From NCBI GenBank assembly GCA_038254585.1, contig JBBSGA010000055.1, forward strand, positions 1-24,077: a stretch of 24,077 bases of DNA. The letters are read 5' to 3'. The position numbers and the translations under genes are program-made. The first letter of the stretch is position 1; each line of letters starts with the position of its first letter. Origin of the DNA: JBBSGA01 sp038254585 (GTDB lineage Bacteria; Chloroflexota; Chloroflexia; Chloroflexales; Kallotenuaceae). This document shows, piece after piece, positions 14,820 through 22,602 of the stretch. Under the pieces are notes generated by a model. That model searched no databases, was not told the origin of the DNA, and saw nothing but the letters and a program-made list of their open reading frames with translations.

Positions 14820-15740
14820 TTAGCCGGCGACGACCATGGGCCGGGCCTCGTCCTGAATTCGCTCGGCCCGCTTGTGGTACGCCCGGAAGGGCTCGAGCTC
14901 GAACTCGCGGACGATCTCTGCGACCGAGAGCGTGGGATCGTTGGACTGCAGCGTGAAAACATGCTCTTCGGTCAAGGGGTTCAGGGCAATCCGGTTGCCC
15001 AGGCGTGTTTGCATCTCCAGCAGTTTGGCCGCGTTGCGATCGGTATGAAAGACCTCTTTGTCCAGATCGATCTCCGCGCTGGCCAGGCCGGTGAACCGGC
15101 TCGTCGACGCGACGATCTGCCCGGTCACGTCGATGATCCGGCTGTGAAAGCTCCACACTGCGCTGACCACGTGGTAGAAGTTGCGCCAGGCATACGTCTG
15201 CAGCGGAAAGCCGCCGCCGTAGGCCGAGGGCCACACCACCAGCTCCGCCCCCAGCGCTCCCAGCTCATCCCACACGGCAGGCCAGCCGATATCGTAGCAG
15301 ATCGCCACGCCCAGGCGTCCGAAGTCCGTCTCGAAGACCTTGACCGTGTCGCCCGGCACGATCCCGCTCGCCACCTCGTCGATCGTGGGATGGATCTTGT
15401 CGTACTGGCCGACGAGGTGGCCCCGGCGGTCGATCATGCAGGCGGTGTTGATCAGCTGATCGGCACGGCGCTCGAGCAGTCCGGCGACGACGTAGGTCTG
15501 GTATTGGCGGGCCTTGGCGGCGAGGGTGTCGAAGGTCGGTCCGGGAATCGGCTCCGCGCCGTCGCCGCGCTGGCCGGACGGCCGGTCGGCGACGGCGAAC
15601 TCTTCCGGCAGACAGACGAGATCAGGATGGAGGCTGCCGGCGGCGTCGAGCAGTTCGAAGCCATAGTCGCGGCTGCTGCGCCGGCCGGTGCTGCCGGGCA
15701 TGCCCAGCGAGGTCGTGGCGACGAGGATCTTGCGTGGCAT
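14820..15740 (-). CDS. Nitrilase-superfamily carbon-nitrogen hydrolase
   Basis: A 306-residue protein with the Glu-Lys-Cys triad of the nitrilase superfamily: E46 in LPEEF, K115 in QYDKIHP and C148 in VAICYDIGWP. The middle strand ELVVWPSAYGG and the 'AWRNFYHVVSAVWSFHSRIIDVTGQIVA' segment fit the fold. Such enzymes hydrolyse amides, N-carbamoyl groups or nitriles. The ATG has no outstanding SD but gives the normal start MPRKILVATTSLG. Its partner, the isochorismatase-family enzyme, begins 124 bp downstream in the transcript; two amide-cleaving enzymes together in a sugar-transport operon are notable. Confidence 0.9.
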   Translation of the reverse strand: MPRKILVATTSLGMPGSTGRRSSRDYGFELLDAAGSLHPDLVCLPEEFAVADRPSGQRGDGAEPIPGPTFDTLAAKARQYQTYVVAGLLERRADQLINTACMIDRRGHLVGQYDKIHPTIDEVASGIVPGDTVKVFETDFGRLGVAICYDIGWPAVWDELGALGAELVVWPSAYGGGFPLQTYAWRNFYHVVSAVWSFHSRIIDVTGQIVASTSRFTGLASAEIDLDKEVFHTDRNAAKLLEMQTRLGNRIALNPLTEEHVFTLQSNDPTLSVAEIVREFELEPFRAYHKRAERIQDEARPMVVAG

Positions 15741-15783
15741 AGTCTTGCTCCTAGTTAGTGCGACGACTGCGGGGCGGCGTGGC

Positions 15784-16668
15784 CTAGCGACCGGCGAGTC
15801 CGCTGAAGGCGGACATGCCCTCGATAAAGTAGCGCTGGGCGAGGAAGAAGACGGTGATCATCGGCAGCGTCATCAAGACCGCCCCACCCATGATGAAGTC
15901 CCAGCGTGTGTTGTAGAGATTCTGCAGCCCGCGCAGCCCCAGCGCCAGCGTCTGCTTATCGACCGAGTTCAGGTAGATCAGCGGGCCCAGGAACTCGTTC
16001 CATTGCGCGATGAACGAGAAGATCACGATCGTCCCCACCACCATGCGCGACATCGGCAGCATCACTTGCCACCAGATGCGCCAGCTACTCGCCCCGTCCA
16101 CGCGCGCCGCCTCTTCGTACTCGCGTGGGATCGTGCGGAAGTACTGCCGCGAAAGGAAAATATAGAAGGGCACGCCGAACCACGACGGCACGATCAGCGG
16201 GAGGAACGTATCGATCCAGCCCAGGTATTTATACAGGATGAAGCTCGGGATCAGCGTCACGATCCCCGGCAGCATCATCGTCGCCAGGCAGAGCGTGAAG
16301 AAGGCATCGCGCCCGGGATAGCGCAGCCGTGCAAAGGCATAGCCCGCCAGCGTCGAGCTCAGCACGGCCCCGATCGTCGCCAGGACCGTAATGATCACCG
16401 AGTTCCGCACCCACAGCATGAACGGCACGGTGCGGAAGAGCTCCACGTAATTCCACGGCTGCGGATGGGCGGGATATAAGGTCGGCGGCCACGTAAAGAT
16501 CTCACCGGAGGGCTTAAGCGAGGTGCCGACCGTCCAGACGAAGGGAAAGACCATCACCAGCCCGCCCGCGAGCAACAGCAGGTGGACTATGCCCCAGCCG
16601 GCCCGCACGAGCGGCGACGGCCCGTACTGCGTCGCGCTCATCCGTGATTCCCGTACAACCTGTTTCAT
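15784..16668 (-). CDS. Carbohydrate ABC transporter permease, MalG type
   Basis: A 294-residue CUT1-class permease with about six membrane segments; the first is LLLLAGGLVMVFPFVWTVG near residues 30-48. The cytoplasmic EAA loop that contacts the ATPase reads EEAARVDGASSWRIWWQVMLP, with the conserved Glu-Ala-Ala and Gly. The ending (FFLAQRYFIEGMSAFSGLAG) is very typical of MalG-type permeases. The start at 16668 follows GGGGAAG. It pairs with the MalF-type gene 30 bp upstream in the transcript to form the inner-membrane channel. Confidence 0.95.
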   Translation of the reverse strand: MKQVVRESRMSATQYGPSPLVRAGWGIVHLLLLAGGLVMVFPFVWTVGTSLKPSGEIFTWPPTLYPAHPQPWNYVELFRTVPFMLWVRNSVIITVLATIGAVLSSTLAGYAFARLRYPGRDAFFTLCLATMMLPGIVTLIPSFILYKYLGWIDTFLPLIVPSWFGVPFYIFLSRQYFRTIPREYEEAARVDGASSWRIWWQVMLPMSRMVVGTIVIFSFIAQWNEFLGPLIYLNSVDKQTLALGLRGLQNLYNTRWDFIMGGAVLMTLPMITVFFLAQRYFIEGMSAFSGLAGR

Positions 16669-16698
16669 CCTACTTCCCCAGGCCTGGCCGCGGACCGA

Positions 16699-17652
16699 TT
16701 AGTCGCGCGTATCTTCGTAGTAGACGAGCCGGCGCGCCACCACGAATTGGAGGATCGTGAAAACAAGGATGATCAGGAACAGCAGCCAGGCCATCGCCGA
16801 GGCATAGCCCATCCTGAAGAACTTGAAGGCGTTGTTATAGAGGTACAGCACAAAGAACATCGTGCTGTTCGATGGTCCGCCCGCCGTGGCGATATAGGCC
16901 GGCGTGAAGACCTGAAAGCCGCCGACGAAGCCCGTAATCATCACGAAGAAGAGCACCGGCGAGAGCAGCGGCAGGGTAATATGGCGGAAATTGCGCCAGC
17001 GGTTAGCGCCATCGATCGACGCGGCCTCGTAGAGCTCGCGCGGGATGCCGTTCAACCCCGCCAGGAAAATTGGGATCGACCCACCGACGCCCCACAGATA
17101 CATGACGATCAAGACCGGCTTGGATTCGGCGGGATCCAGAAACCAGAGCTGCTTCGGCAGTCCCAACGCGTCAAGCACGTAGTTGGCCAGGCCGAAGTCA
17201 GGCTGAAAGATCAGCATCCAGAGCAGCGTCGTCGCGACGACCGGCGTAATCGAGGGCAGGAAAAACATGGTCCGGTAGATGCGGATGCCGCGGATCTTGA
17301 GGTTCATCGCGAGGCCGAGCGCGAGGCCGAGCACGGCGTAGAGCGGCGTGGAGATGAAGGCATAGAAGGCGGTATTGGCGAGTGAGGTGGGGATCATCTC
17401 GTCTTTGGTAAACATCTCCACGTAGTTCTGAAGCCCGACCCAGTGCGGCGCGATGAGCAGTTGCCAGTCCGTGAAGGAGAGTGCGAGCGAGGCGATCATC
17501 GGGCCGGCGAGCAAGACGATGAAGCCGATCAGCCACGGTGCCATCATCAGATAGCCGTCGCGCATTTCCTGGCGTGCGAGCGCCGAGCGGCGGCGGTGGG
17601 TAGTGCGGGGTGCTCGCCGGCCTAGCGCCTTGGGCTCAGCTTGTAAACTCAC
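16699..17652 (-). CDS. Sugar ABC transporter permease, MalF type
   Basis: A 317-residue CUT1 permease. The basic N-terminus (APRTTHRRRSALARQE) is cytoplasmic; the first membrane segment is LMMAPWLIGFIVLLAGPMI. The EAA loop is YEAASIDGANRWRNFRHITLP. 'TMFFVLYLYNNAFKFFRMGYASAMAWLLF' in the last third is the typical MalF/UgpA pattern. The start is GTG at 17652, chosen because GGAG lies about 7 nt before it and because a longer frame would translate through the stem-loop and into the binding-protein gene's end. No ATPase gene is present, so the transporter probably uses a shared MsmX/MsiK-like ATPase encoded elsewhere. Confidence 0.93.
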   Translation of the reverse strand: MSLQAEPKALGRRAPRTTHRRRSALARQEMRDGYLMMAPWLIGFIVLLAGPMIASLALSFTDWQLLIAPHWVGLQNYVEMFTKDEMIPTSLANTAFYAFISTPLYAVLGLALGLAMNLKIRGIRIYRTMFFLPSITPVVATTLLWMLIFQPDFGLANYVLDALGLPKQLWFLDPAESKPVLIVMYLWGVGGSIPIFLAGLNGIPRELYEAASIDGANRWRNFRHITLPLLSPVLFFVMITGFVGGFQVFTPAYIATAGGPSNSTMFFVLYLYNNAFKFFRMGYASAMAWLLFLIILVFTILQFVVARRLVYYEDTRD

Positions 17653-17666
17653 AGCTCTGCTCCTGC

Positions 17667-17690
17667 GGGGCGGCACAGCCGTGCCGCCCC
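17667..17690 (-). promoter_or_regulatory. Intercistronic mRNA stem-loop between binding protein and permease genes
   Basis: GGGGCGGCAC (17667-17676) and GTGCCGCCCC (17681-17690) form a perfect 10-bp stem with a 4-nt loop, extendable with a bulge. It fills most of the 53-bp gap and ends just before the permease SD. Structures at this place (as in malE-malF) stabilise the upstream message or partly stop transcription, so that binding protein exceeds permease. The sequence is clear; the role is inferred. Confidence 0.7.
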
Positions 17691-17705
17691 CGCTCTTCCC
17701 GGCAC

Positions 17706-19184
17706 CTACCCCTGCTTCAGCTTCGCGCGCCAGTCTTTGACCAGCGGATCCAGCTTCTGCTGGATCGTCGCCGCGACCGCCTGCGGCGGCTTCGAGCCGG
17801 CCCACATCGCGTCAAACTCATTCGTGATGATGTCTTGCCACTGGCTCCAGCCGGGAACGAACCACCACGGCGCCACGCCATGCTTGTCGACCTGGTCGTA
17901 GAAGGCCTGCATGAAGTGCTCGGGCTTGCGGTCCTTCGGCAGGCCGTACTGCGCCATCGACTTGCGCGACGGGAACCAGACGCCGTTGACGCCGAGGAAC
18001 TTCTGCACCTCGTCGCCCGCCATGTACTTCGTCCACTTCCACGCCGCGTCGGCGTTCTTGGCCTGGTTCAAGATCACGAAGCCCTGGCCGCCCACCTCCT
18101 GCGCCGCGGTCGGCGTCTCCGGCAGGTTCACCACATCCCAGTTCTTGACCTTGACGCCTTCTTCATGCAGGTAGGCGATCAGGCCGATCCAGGTGTGCTC
18201 CATCGCCCACGCGCCGCTCGTAAAGGGCTGGATGCCGCCGGCCCGCATCGCCTGGTCCTGCGCCGGACTCGGCGCGACGTGATACTTGTTGCGTAAGTCG
18301 GCAAACCATTGCATCGCCTTGATCGTGGGCGGCTCGTTGAAGCGCGTCTTGGTGATGTCCTTATCGAAGTACTCGGCGCCGCTGAAGCCGCGCGCCAGGT
18401 TGTAGAAGCGGTAGGGCGCCGTCTGGAACTGGAAGCCGTACTGCTTGATATTCTTCGCGTCGAAGCCCGCATCGTCCGCGTGCTTGCCGCTCTTATCGAG
18501 CGTCAGCTTCTGCGCCGTGGCGAGAATATCGTCGTAGGTCCACTTGGGATCGGGGTACTTGAGCCCGGCGGCGTCGAACATATCCTTGTTGTAGTAGATC
18601 GCACCGGAGCCCATATCGATCGGCAGGGCGTAGAGCTTGCCATCCTGCATGTTGGCGTCGAGGCGCGCCTGGTAGAAGTCTTTGAGGTCGAGCGCGTCGG
18701 TCGTGACGTAGGGCCCGAGCTCTTTGAGCAGACCGGGTAAGATCACGCTGCGAATGGTATCATTGTCGAGCGAGGGGCCATCCGGCGGCTGGCCGCCGGC
18801 GGCCAGGGTGATCGTCTTCGTCATCATCTCGGAGTAAGGCACCTCGATGCCGGTCCACTTGATGGTGGGATTCTCCTTCTCGAACTGCTCGACCAGATGC
18901 TTGAAAGAGCCGGTCCAGAGGACGCCATTGAAGAAGTGGACGAAGGTCATGTTGACGACCTGGCCGGCCTTGGCGGGGGGGGTCGCGGTGCCGGCGACGG
19001 ACTGCGCGGGGGCGGTGGTGCCGCCGACGGCGGCCGCGCCACTGGTCGGCGCCGAAGCCGTGGGCTGGGGGGCGCCACAGGCGGCCAGCACGGCGCTGCC
19101 GGCGGCCGTGGCGGCGCCGAAGACCGCGGCGCGGAGCAGGGCGCGCCGTGAGACCAGCTTGTCGGACGGTTGTTCCAGACTCAT
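17706..19184 (-). CDS. Extracellular sugar-binding lipoprotein of the ABC transporter
   Basis: A 492-residue family-1 solute-binding protein. The N-terminus has SRRALLRAA (twin-arginine-like) followed by a hydrophobic stretch and the lipobox LAAC with the lipidated cysteine at C36; then a Thr/Ala/Pro-rich linker (about 37-75). The mature domain starts VNMTFVHFFNGVLWTGSFKHLVEQFEKENPTIKW, as in MalE-like proteins, and 'LPIDMGSGAIYYNKDMFDAAGLKYPD' is the standard CUT1 motif. The ATG at 19184 follows GGAGG at 9 nt. The ligand cannot be told. First gene of the operon, under the strong promoter at 19308-19336, with about 117 nt of leader. Confidence 0.94.
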   Translation of the reverse strand: MSLEQPSDKLVSRRALLRAAVFGAATAAGSAVLAACGAPQPTASAPTSGAAAVGGTTAPAQSVAGTATPPAKAGQVVNMTFVHFFNGVLWTGSFKHLVEQFEKENPTIKWTGIEVPYSEMMTKTITLAAGGQPPDGPSLDNDTIRSVILPGLLKELGPYVTTDALDLKDFYQARLDANMQDGKLYALPIDMGSGAIYYNKDMFDAAGLKYPDPKWTYDDILATAQKLTLDKSGKHADDAGFDAKNIKQYGFQFQTAPYRFYNLARGFSGAEYFDKDITKTRFNEPPTIKAMQWFADLRNKYHVAPSPAQDQAMRAGGIQPFTSGAWAMEHTWIGLIAYLHEEGVKVKNWDVVNLPETPTAAQEVGGQGFVILNQAKNADAAWKWTKYMAGDEVQKFLGVNGVWFPSRKSMAQYGLPKDRKPEHFMQAFYDQVDKHGVAPWWFVPGWSQWQDIITNEFDAMWAGSKPPQAVAATIQQKLDPLVKDWRAKLKQG

Positions 19185-19307
19185 GGAAAGTGCCTCCAGC
19201 CGGGTGAGTGTTGGCCTGAGCGCGCGGCAAGCTGCGACGAAGGGTTGTACGGCGGCCGGCAAGGCCAACTTCGTAAGTTTGCCAGCCGAACGAACTCGAT
19301 CAGCGCG

Positions 19308-19336
19308 AGTGTAGCACGCGCCTGCGAGTGTGTCAA
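19308..19336 (-). promoter_or_regulatory. Near-consensus sigma-70 promoter of the ABC operon
   Basis: On the minus strand TTGACA (19336-19331) is followed after exactly 17 nt by TACACT (19313-19308). Transcription would start near 19301 and give a ~117-nt leader before the binding-protein gene. A short inverted repeat, ACTCG (19294-19298) and CGAGT (19306-19310), overlaps the -10/start area and could be an operator. Confidence 0.75.
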
Positions 19337-19367
19337 TACTGCATTTCGCGACACCGCACCGGTTGCG

Positions 19368-20189
19368 TTAGACGTGGGCCAGGTATCGCTCGCTCAAGAG
19401 GACCAGTACCTCGTCGGCAGGTGTATTCCAGATCGCCTGATTGAAGATCTCCACCTCGATCGGGCCCGAATATCCCGCGCTCTCGACTGCCACGCGGAGA
19501 CGGCGCAGCTCGATCACGCCATCCCCCATCATGCCGCGCCCGAGCAGGAGGTCGGGCGTGGGCACGAGCCAGTCGTTGACGTGGAAGCCGAGGATGCGCC
19601 CTGCCGCGCGGTCGATCTGTTGGTACACCTCGGGGTCCCACCAGACGTGGTACACGTCGACGACGACGCCGACCTGCCCCAGCGGGAATCGCTCGGCCAG
19701 GTCATTCGCCTGCCGCAGCGTCAGCACCACCGACCGCTCGGCGGCGAACATGGGATGCAGCGGCTCGATCCCCAGCTTCACTCCGCGCTCGGCGGCATAG
19801 GGCACAAGCTCGCCGATCGCCTCTGCCACCATCGTCCGCGCAGCCGCGATATCACGATCCGGAGCCGGTCCGCAGACGAGGACGAGCACGTCTGTGCCCA
19901 GCTCGGCCGCCTCGTCGATCGCGCGGCGATTGTCGTCGATCCGCTGCCGGCGCTCGGCCACGGTGGCGGCCGGGAACATGCCGCCGCGGCACAGGCTTGA
20001 AACCTCGAGGCCCGCGTCGCGCACCAGCCGCGCGCTCTCGCGCAGGCCGGTCTCGGCGACCTTGTGGCGCCAGAGCCCGATCGCGGGAATCCCGGCACGC
20101 GCGCAGCCCTCGACTGCCGCCTGCACGCTCCAGCGCTCGGTAGTCATCTGGTTCAGACTCAAGCGGGCCAGACTCGACATTGGCTGCAT
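19368..20189 (-). CDS. TIM-barrel sugar phosphate isomerase/epimerase family protein
   Basis: A 273-residue xylose-isomerase-like TIM-barrel protein. Typical landmarks are LSLNQMTTERWS at the start, AGIPAIGLWRHKV, KLGIEPLHPMFAAERS (metal-ligand Glu and a His), VGVVVDVYHVWWDPEVYQ (Asp and His) and ILGFHVNDW (His). It has the binding residues of a divalent-metal enzyme acting on sugars or keto-glycosides. ATG at 20189 follows AGGAG (8 nt) and lies 9 bp after the DUF993 stop, so both are co-translated. It is the last gene of the right-hand unit. Confidence 0.88.
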   Translation of the reverse strand: MQPMSSLARLSLNQMTTERWSVQAAVEGCARAGIPAIGLWRHKVAETGLRESARLVRDAGLEVSSLCRGGMFPAATVAERRQRIDDNRRAIDEAAELGTDVLVLVCGPAPDRDIAAARTMVAEAIGELVPYAAERGVKLGIEPLHPMFAAERSVVLTLRQANDLAERFPLGQVGVVVDVYHVWWDPEVYQQIDRAAGRILGFHVNDWLVPTPDLLLGRGMMGDGVIELRRLRVAVESAGYSGPIEVEIFNQAIWNTPADEVLVLLSERYLAHV

Positions 20190-20198
20190 CGCTTGCTC

Positions 20199-21362
20199 CT
20201 ACTCGATCCCGGCCAGCGCCAGGACGTGTCGCATGCGCTCCATGGCCGTGTCAGGATCGATCAGCAGACCGGCGCGATCGGCAAGCACGAACAGCTCGGC
20301 CAGGTGAACGATCGAGCGCGCGCTCTCGAGGCCGCCGACCATCCGGAAATGCCGCTGATGGCCGTTCAGATAGGCCAGGAAGACGACGCCGGTCTTGTAA
20401 AAGAAGGTCGGCGGCTGGAAGATGTGGCGCGAGAGCGGCACGGTCGGCTCGAGAATCGCGGCATAGCGCTCGATCGCCTCCGCGTCGAGCGCCTGTAGCG
20501 CCGCGGAGGCCGCCGGCGCGATCGCGTCGAAGATGCCGAGCAGCGCGTGGCTGTGGCCCTGCTCGTCGCCGCAGATCAGCTCGGCGTAGTCGAAGTCGTC
20601 GCCGGTGTACATGCGCACGTCCGCGGGCAACCGCCGGCGCATCGCGATCTCGCGCTCCTTGTCGAGCAGCGATATCTTGATCCCGTCGACCTTGGCGGCG
20701 TGGTCGCGGATGATCTGCAGGCATACCTCCATCGCCGCGTCGAGGTCGCAGGTACCCCAGTATCCGGCGAGGGCCGGGTCGAACATATCGCCGAGCCAGT
20801 GCAGGATCACCGGCTGCGACACCTGCGACAGGATGCGACTGTAGACCCGGACGTAGTCGTCCGGGCTACTGGCACACGCGGCGAGCGCCCGGCTGGCCAT
20901 CAGGATGATCCGGCCGCCCGCGCCTGCGACGAAGTCGCACTGCTCCTCGTAGGCTGCCGCGACATCGGCCGGGGTCAGGCCCGGCCGTGGGGTGAGGTGA
21001 TCGGTGCCGGCGCCACAGGCGATACGGCCGCCCACGGCTCGCGCTTCCGCGAGCGAGCGCCCGATCAGCTCCCGCGAGGTCGCCCAGTCGAGGCCCATGC
21101 CGCGCTGCGCGGTATCCATAGCCTCGGCGACCGCGAGCCCCAACGACCATAGGTAGCGCCGGTAGTGGAGCGTCGCCTCCCAGTCGACGTGCGCCTGGGC
21201 AGTCGGGTCGCCGTCGGCCAGCGGATCACAGACGACGTGGGCGGCCGCGTAGGCGATCCGGCTGTGGAACGCCCCGGCAGGCGCGCGAAATGCGGATGGT
21301 GGGCCGGGGCGATATGTCGACAGGGTGCGGTCCGCGCGCGGCAGCGTCAATTCAGCCGGCAT
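20199..21362 (-). CDS. DUF993 family protein
   Basis: A 387-residue protein of the uncharacterised DUF993 family, at its usual length. Recognisable parts are the start TLPRADRTLSTY, GRIACGAGTDHL, the strand IILMASRALAA, QPVILHWLGDMFDPALAGYWG, KVDGIKISLLDKEREIAMRRRLP, MYTGDDFDY and FLAYLNGHQRHFRMVGGL. The TIM-barrel-like order with a Lys on a beta strand (DGIKISLLD) recalls class I aldolases of the DapA type, so an aldolase-like role is possible but unproven. The ATG at 21362 follows AGAGGA, and its start is 10 bp after the Gfo/Idh/MocA stop. This gene, an oxidoreductase and an isomerase form a tight trio. Confidence 0.87.
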   Translation of the reverse strand: MPAELTLPRADRTLSTYRPGPPSAFRAPAGAFHSRIAYAAAHVVCDPLADGDPTAQAHVDWEATLHYRRYLWSLGLAVAEAMDTAQRGMGLDWATSRELIGRSLAEARAVGGRIACGAGTDHLTPRPGLTPADVAAAYEEQCDFVAGAGGRIILMASRALAACASSPDDYVRVYSRILSQVSQPVILHWLGDMFDPALAGYWGTCDLDAAMEVCLQIIRDHAAKVDGIKISLLDKEREIAMRRRLPADVRMYTGDDFDYAELICGDEQGHSHALLGIFDAIAPAASAALQALDAEAIERYAAILEPTVPLSRHIFQPPTFFYKTGVVFLAYLNGHQRHFRMVGGLESARSIVHLAELFVLADRAGLLIDPDTAMERMRHVLALAGIE

Positions 21363-21372
21363 GGTCGTCCTC

Positions 21373-22524
21373 TCACAGCGCCAGCTCGGACACGTCGAGC
21401 CAGCGCCGCTCCTGCCACGAGCGCAGACCAAGCTCGGCCAGCTGCACGCCGCGCGCGCCTTCCAGGAAGTCCCAGCGGAAGGGCGTGTCACAGGCCACGT
21501 GCTTCAGGAAGAGCTCCCACTCCAGCTTGAAGGCATTGTCGAAGAGCGTGTTGTCAGGCACGTCGATCCAATCGTCGAAGAAGTTGAAGGGATTGGGAAT
21601 ATCGGGATTCCACACCGGCTTGGGCGTGGTGACGCGGTGCTGGACTTTACATTCGCGTAGGCCGGCGACCGCGCTGCCCTCGGTCCCGTCGACCTGGAGA
21701 CTGAAGAGCTCGTCGCGGTAGACTCGCACACACCACGACGAGTTGATCTGTGCGACGATCCCGCCCGCGAGCTCGAACGTCGCGTAGGCCGCGTCGTCCG
21801 CGGTCGCGGTGTAGGTCTTGCCCTGCTCATCTACGCGCTCGGGAATGTGTCTCGCGCCCAGACAGGAGAGCGAGCGGATCGGTCCGAAGATGTTCGCCAG
21901 CACGTACTGCCAGTGACAGAGCATGTCCAGGATGATCCCGCCACCTTCTTCGGCACGGTAATTCCAGGACGGGCGCTGCGCCGTCTGCCAGTCGCCCTCA
22001 AAAACCCAGTAGCCGAACTCGCCGCGAACGGAGAGGATACGCCCGAAAAAGCCGCCGTCGACCAGGCGCTTGAGCTTGAGCACGCCGGGCAGCCACAGCT
22101 TGTCCTGTACCACGCCGTTCTTGACGCCGGCAGCGCGCGCAGCGCGTGTAAGATCGAGCGCGGTCGCCGTGTCGGCGGAGAGGGGCTTTTCGCAGTAGAC
22201 GTGTTTGCCGGCGGCGATCGCCGCCAGCACGGCCGGCGCGCGGCGCTGGGTGGTCTGGGCGTCGAAGTAGACGGTGTCCCGCGGATTGGCCAGGCAGCGG
22301 TCGAGGTCGGTGCTCCAGCGCTCGATGCCGTGCTCCTCGGCCAGCGTTCGCAGCTTCTGCTCGTTGCGCCCGACCAGGATCGGCTCCGGATAGAGCACGT
22401 CGCCGGTGGGGAGCGCGATGCCGCCTTGCCGGCGGATCGCGCCAATCGAGCGGATCAGGTGCTGATTGGTGCCCATCCGGCCTGTCACACCGTTCATGAT
22501 GATGCCGATCGACTGCACGGCCAT
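21373..22524 (-). CDS. Gfo/Idh/MocA family oxidoreductase
   Basis: A 383-residue NAD(P)-dependent dehydrogenase. The Rossmann start is GIIMNGVTGRMGTNQHL, and the family motif is HVYCEKPLS with the catalytic-region Lys. The C-terminal substrate domain shows EEGGGIILDMLCHWQYVL, holding the family Asp/His. The 'GVTGRMGTN' variant with its insert (LPTGDVLYPEPILVGRN) distinguishes it from the first family member at 1807; the two share little beyond the general motifs. The ATG at 22524 follows AGGAG at 6 nt. It precedes the DUF993 gene by 10 bp and probably acts first, oxidising a hydroxyl of the sugar-like substrate. Confidence 0.92.
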   Translation of the reverse strand: MAVQSIGIIMNGVTGRMGTNQHLIRSIGAIRRQGGIALPTGDVLYPEPILVGRNEQKLRTLAEEHGIERWSTDLDRCLANPRDTVYFDAQTTQRRAPAVLAAIAAGKHVYCEKPLSADTATALDLTRAARAAGVKNGVVQDKLWLPGVLKLKRLVDGGFFGRILSVRGEFGYWVFEGDWQTAQRPSWNYRAEEGGGIILDMLCHWQYVLANIFGPIRSLSCLGARHIPERVDEQGKTYTATADDAAYATFELAGGIVAQINSSWCVRVYRDELFSLQVDGTEGSAVAGLRECKVQHRVTTPKPVWNPDIPNPFNFFDDWIDVPDNTLFDNAFKLEWELFLKHVACDTPFRWDFLEGARGVQLAELGLRSWQERRWLDVSELAL

Positions 22525-22602
22525 AACCTGCTCCTTCTGGCAGCGACGTGATAGCACTTTCTACTCTATCTCGATCGTACATGATCTTCCGGGTCGTCGC
22601 GA

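Noticed and set aside
15688..16479. 263-codon plus-strand frame rich in His, Arg and Gln
   Set aside because: Composition is the antisense image of hydrophobic permease codons in MalG; not a metal-binding protein.
19337..19367. Terminator between the isomerase gene and the ABC promoter
   Set aside because: Only a 4-bp CGCA/TGCG stem could be found, so read-through from the right-hand unit into the ABC operon stays possible.
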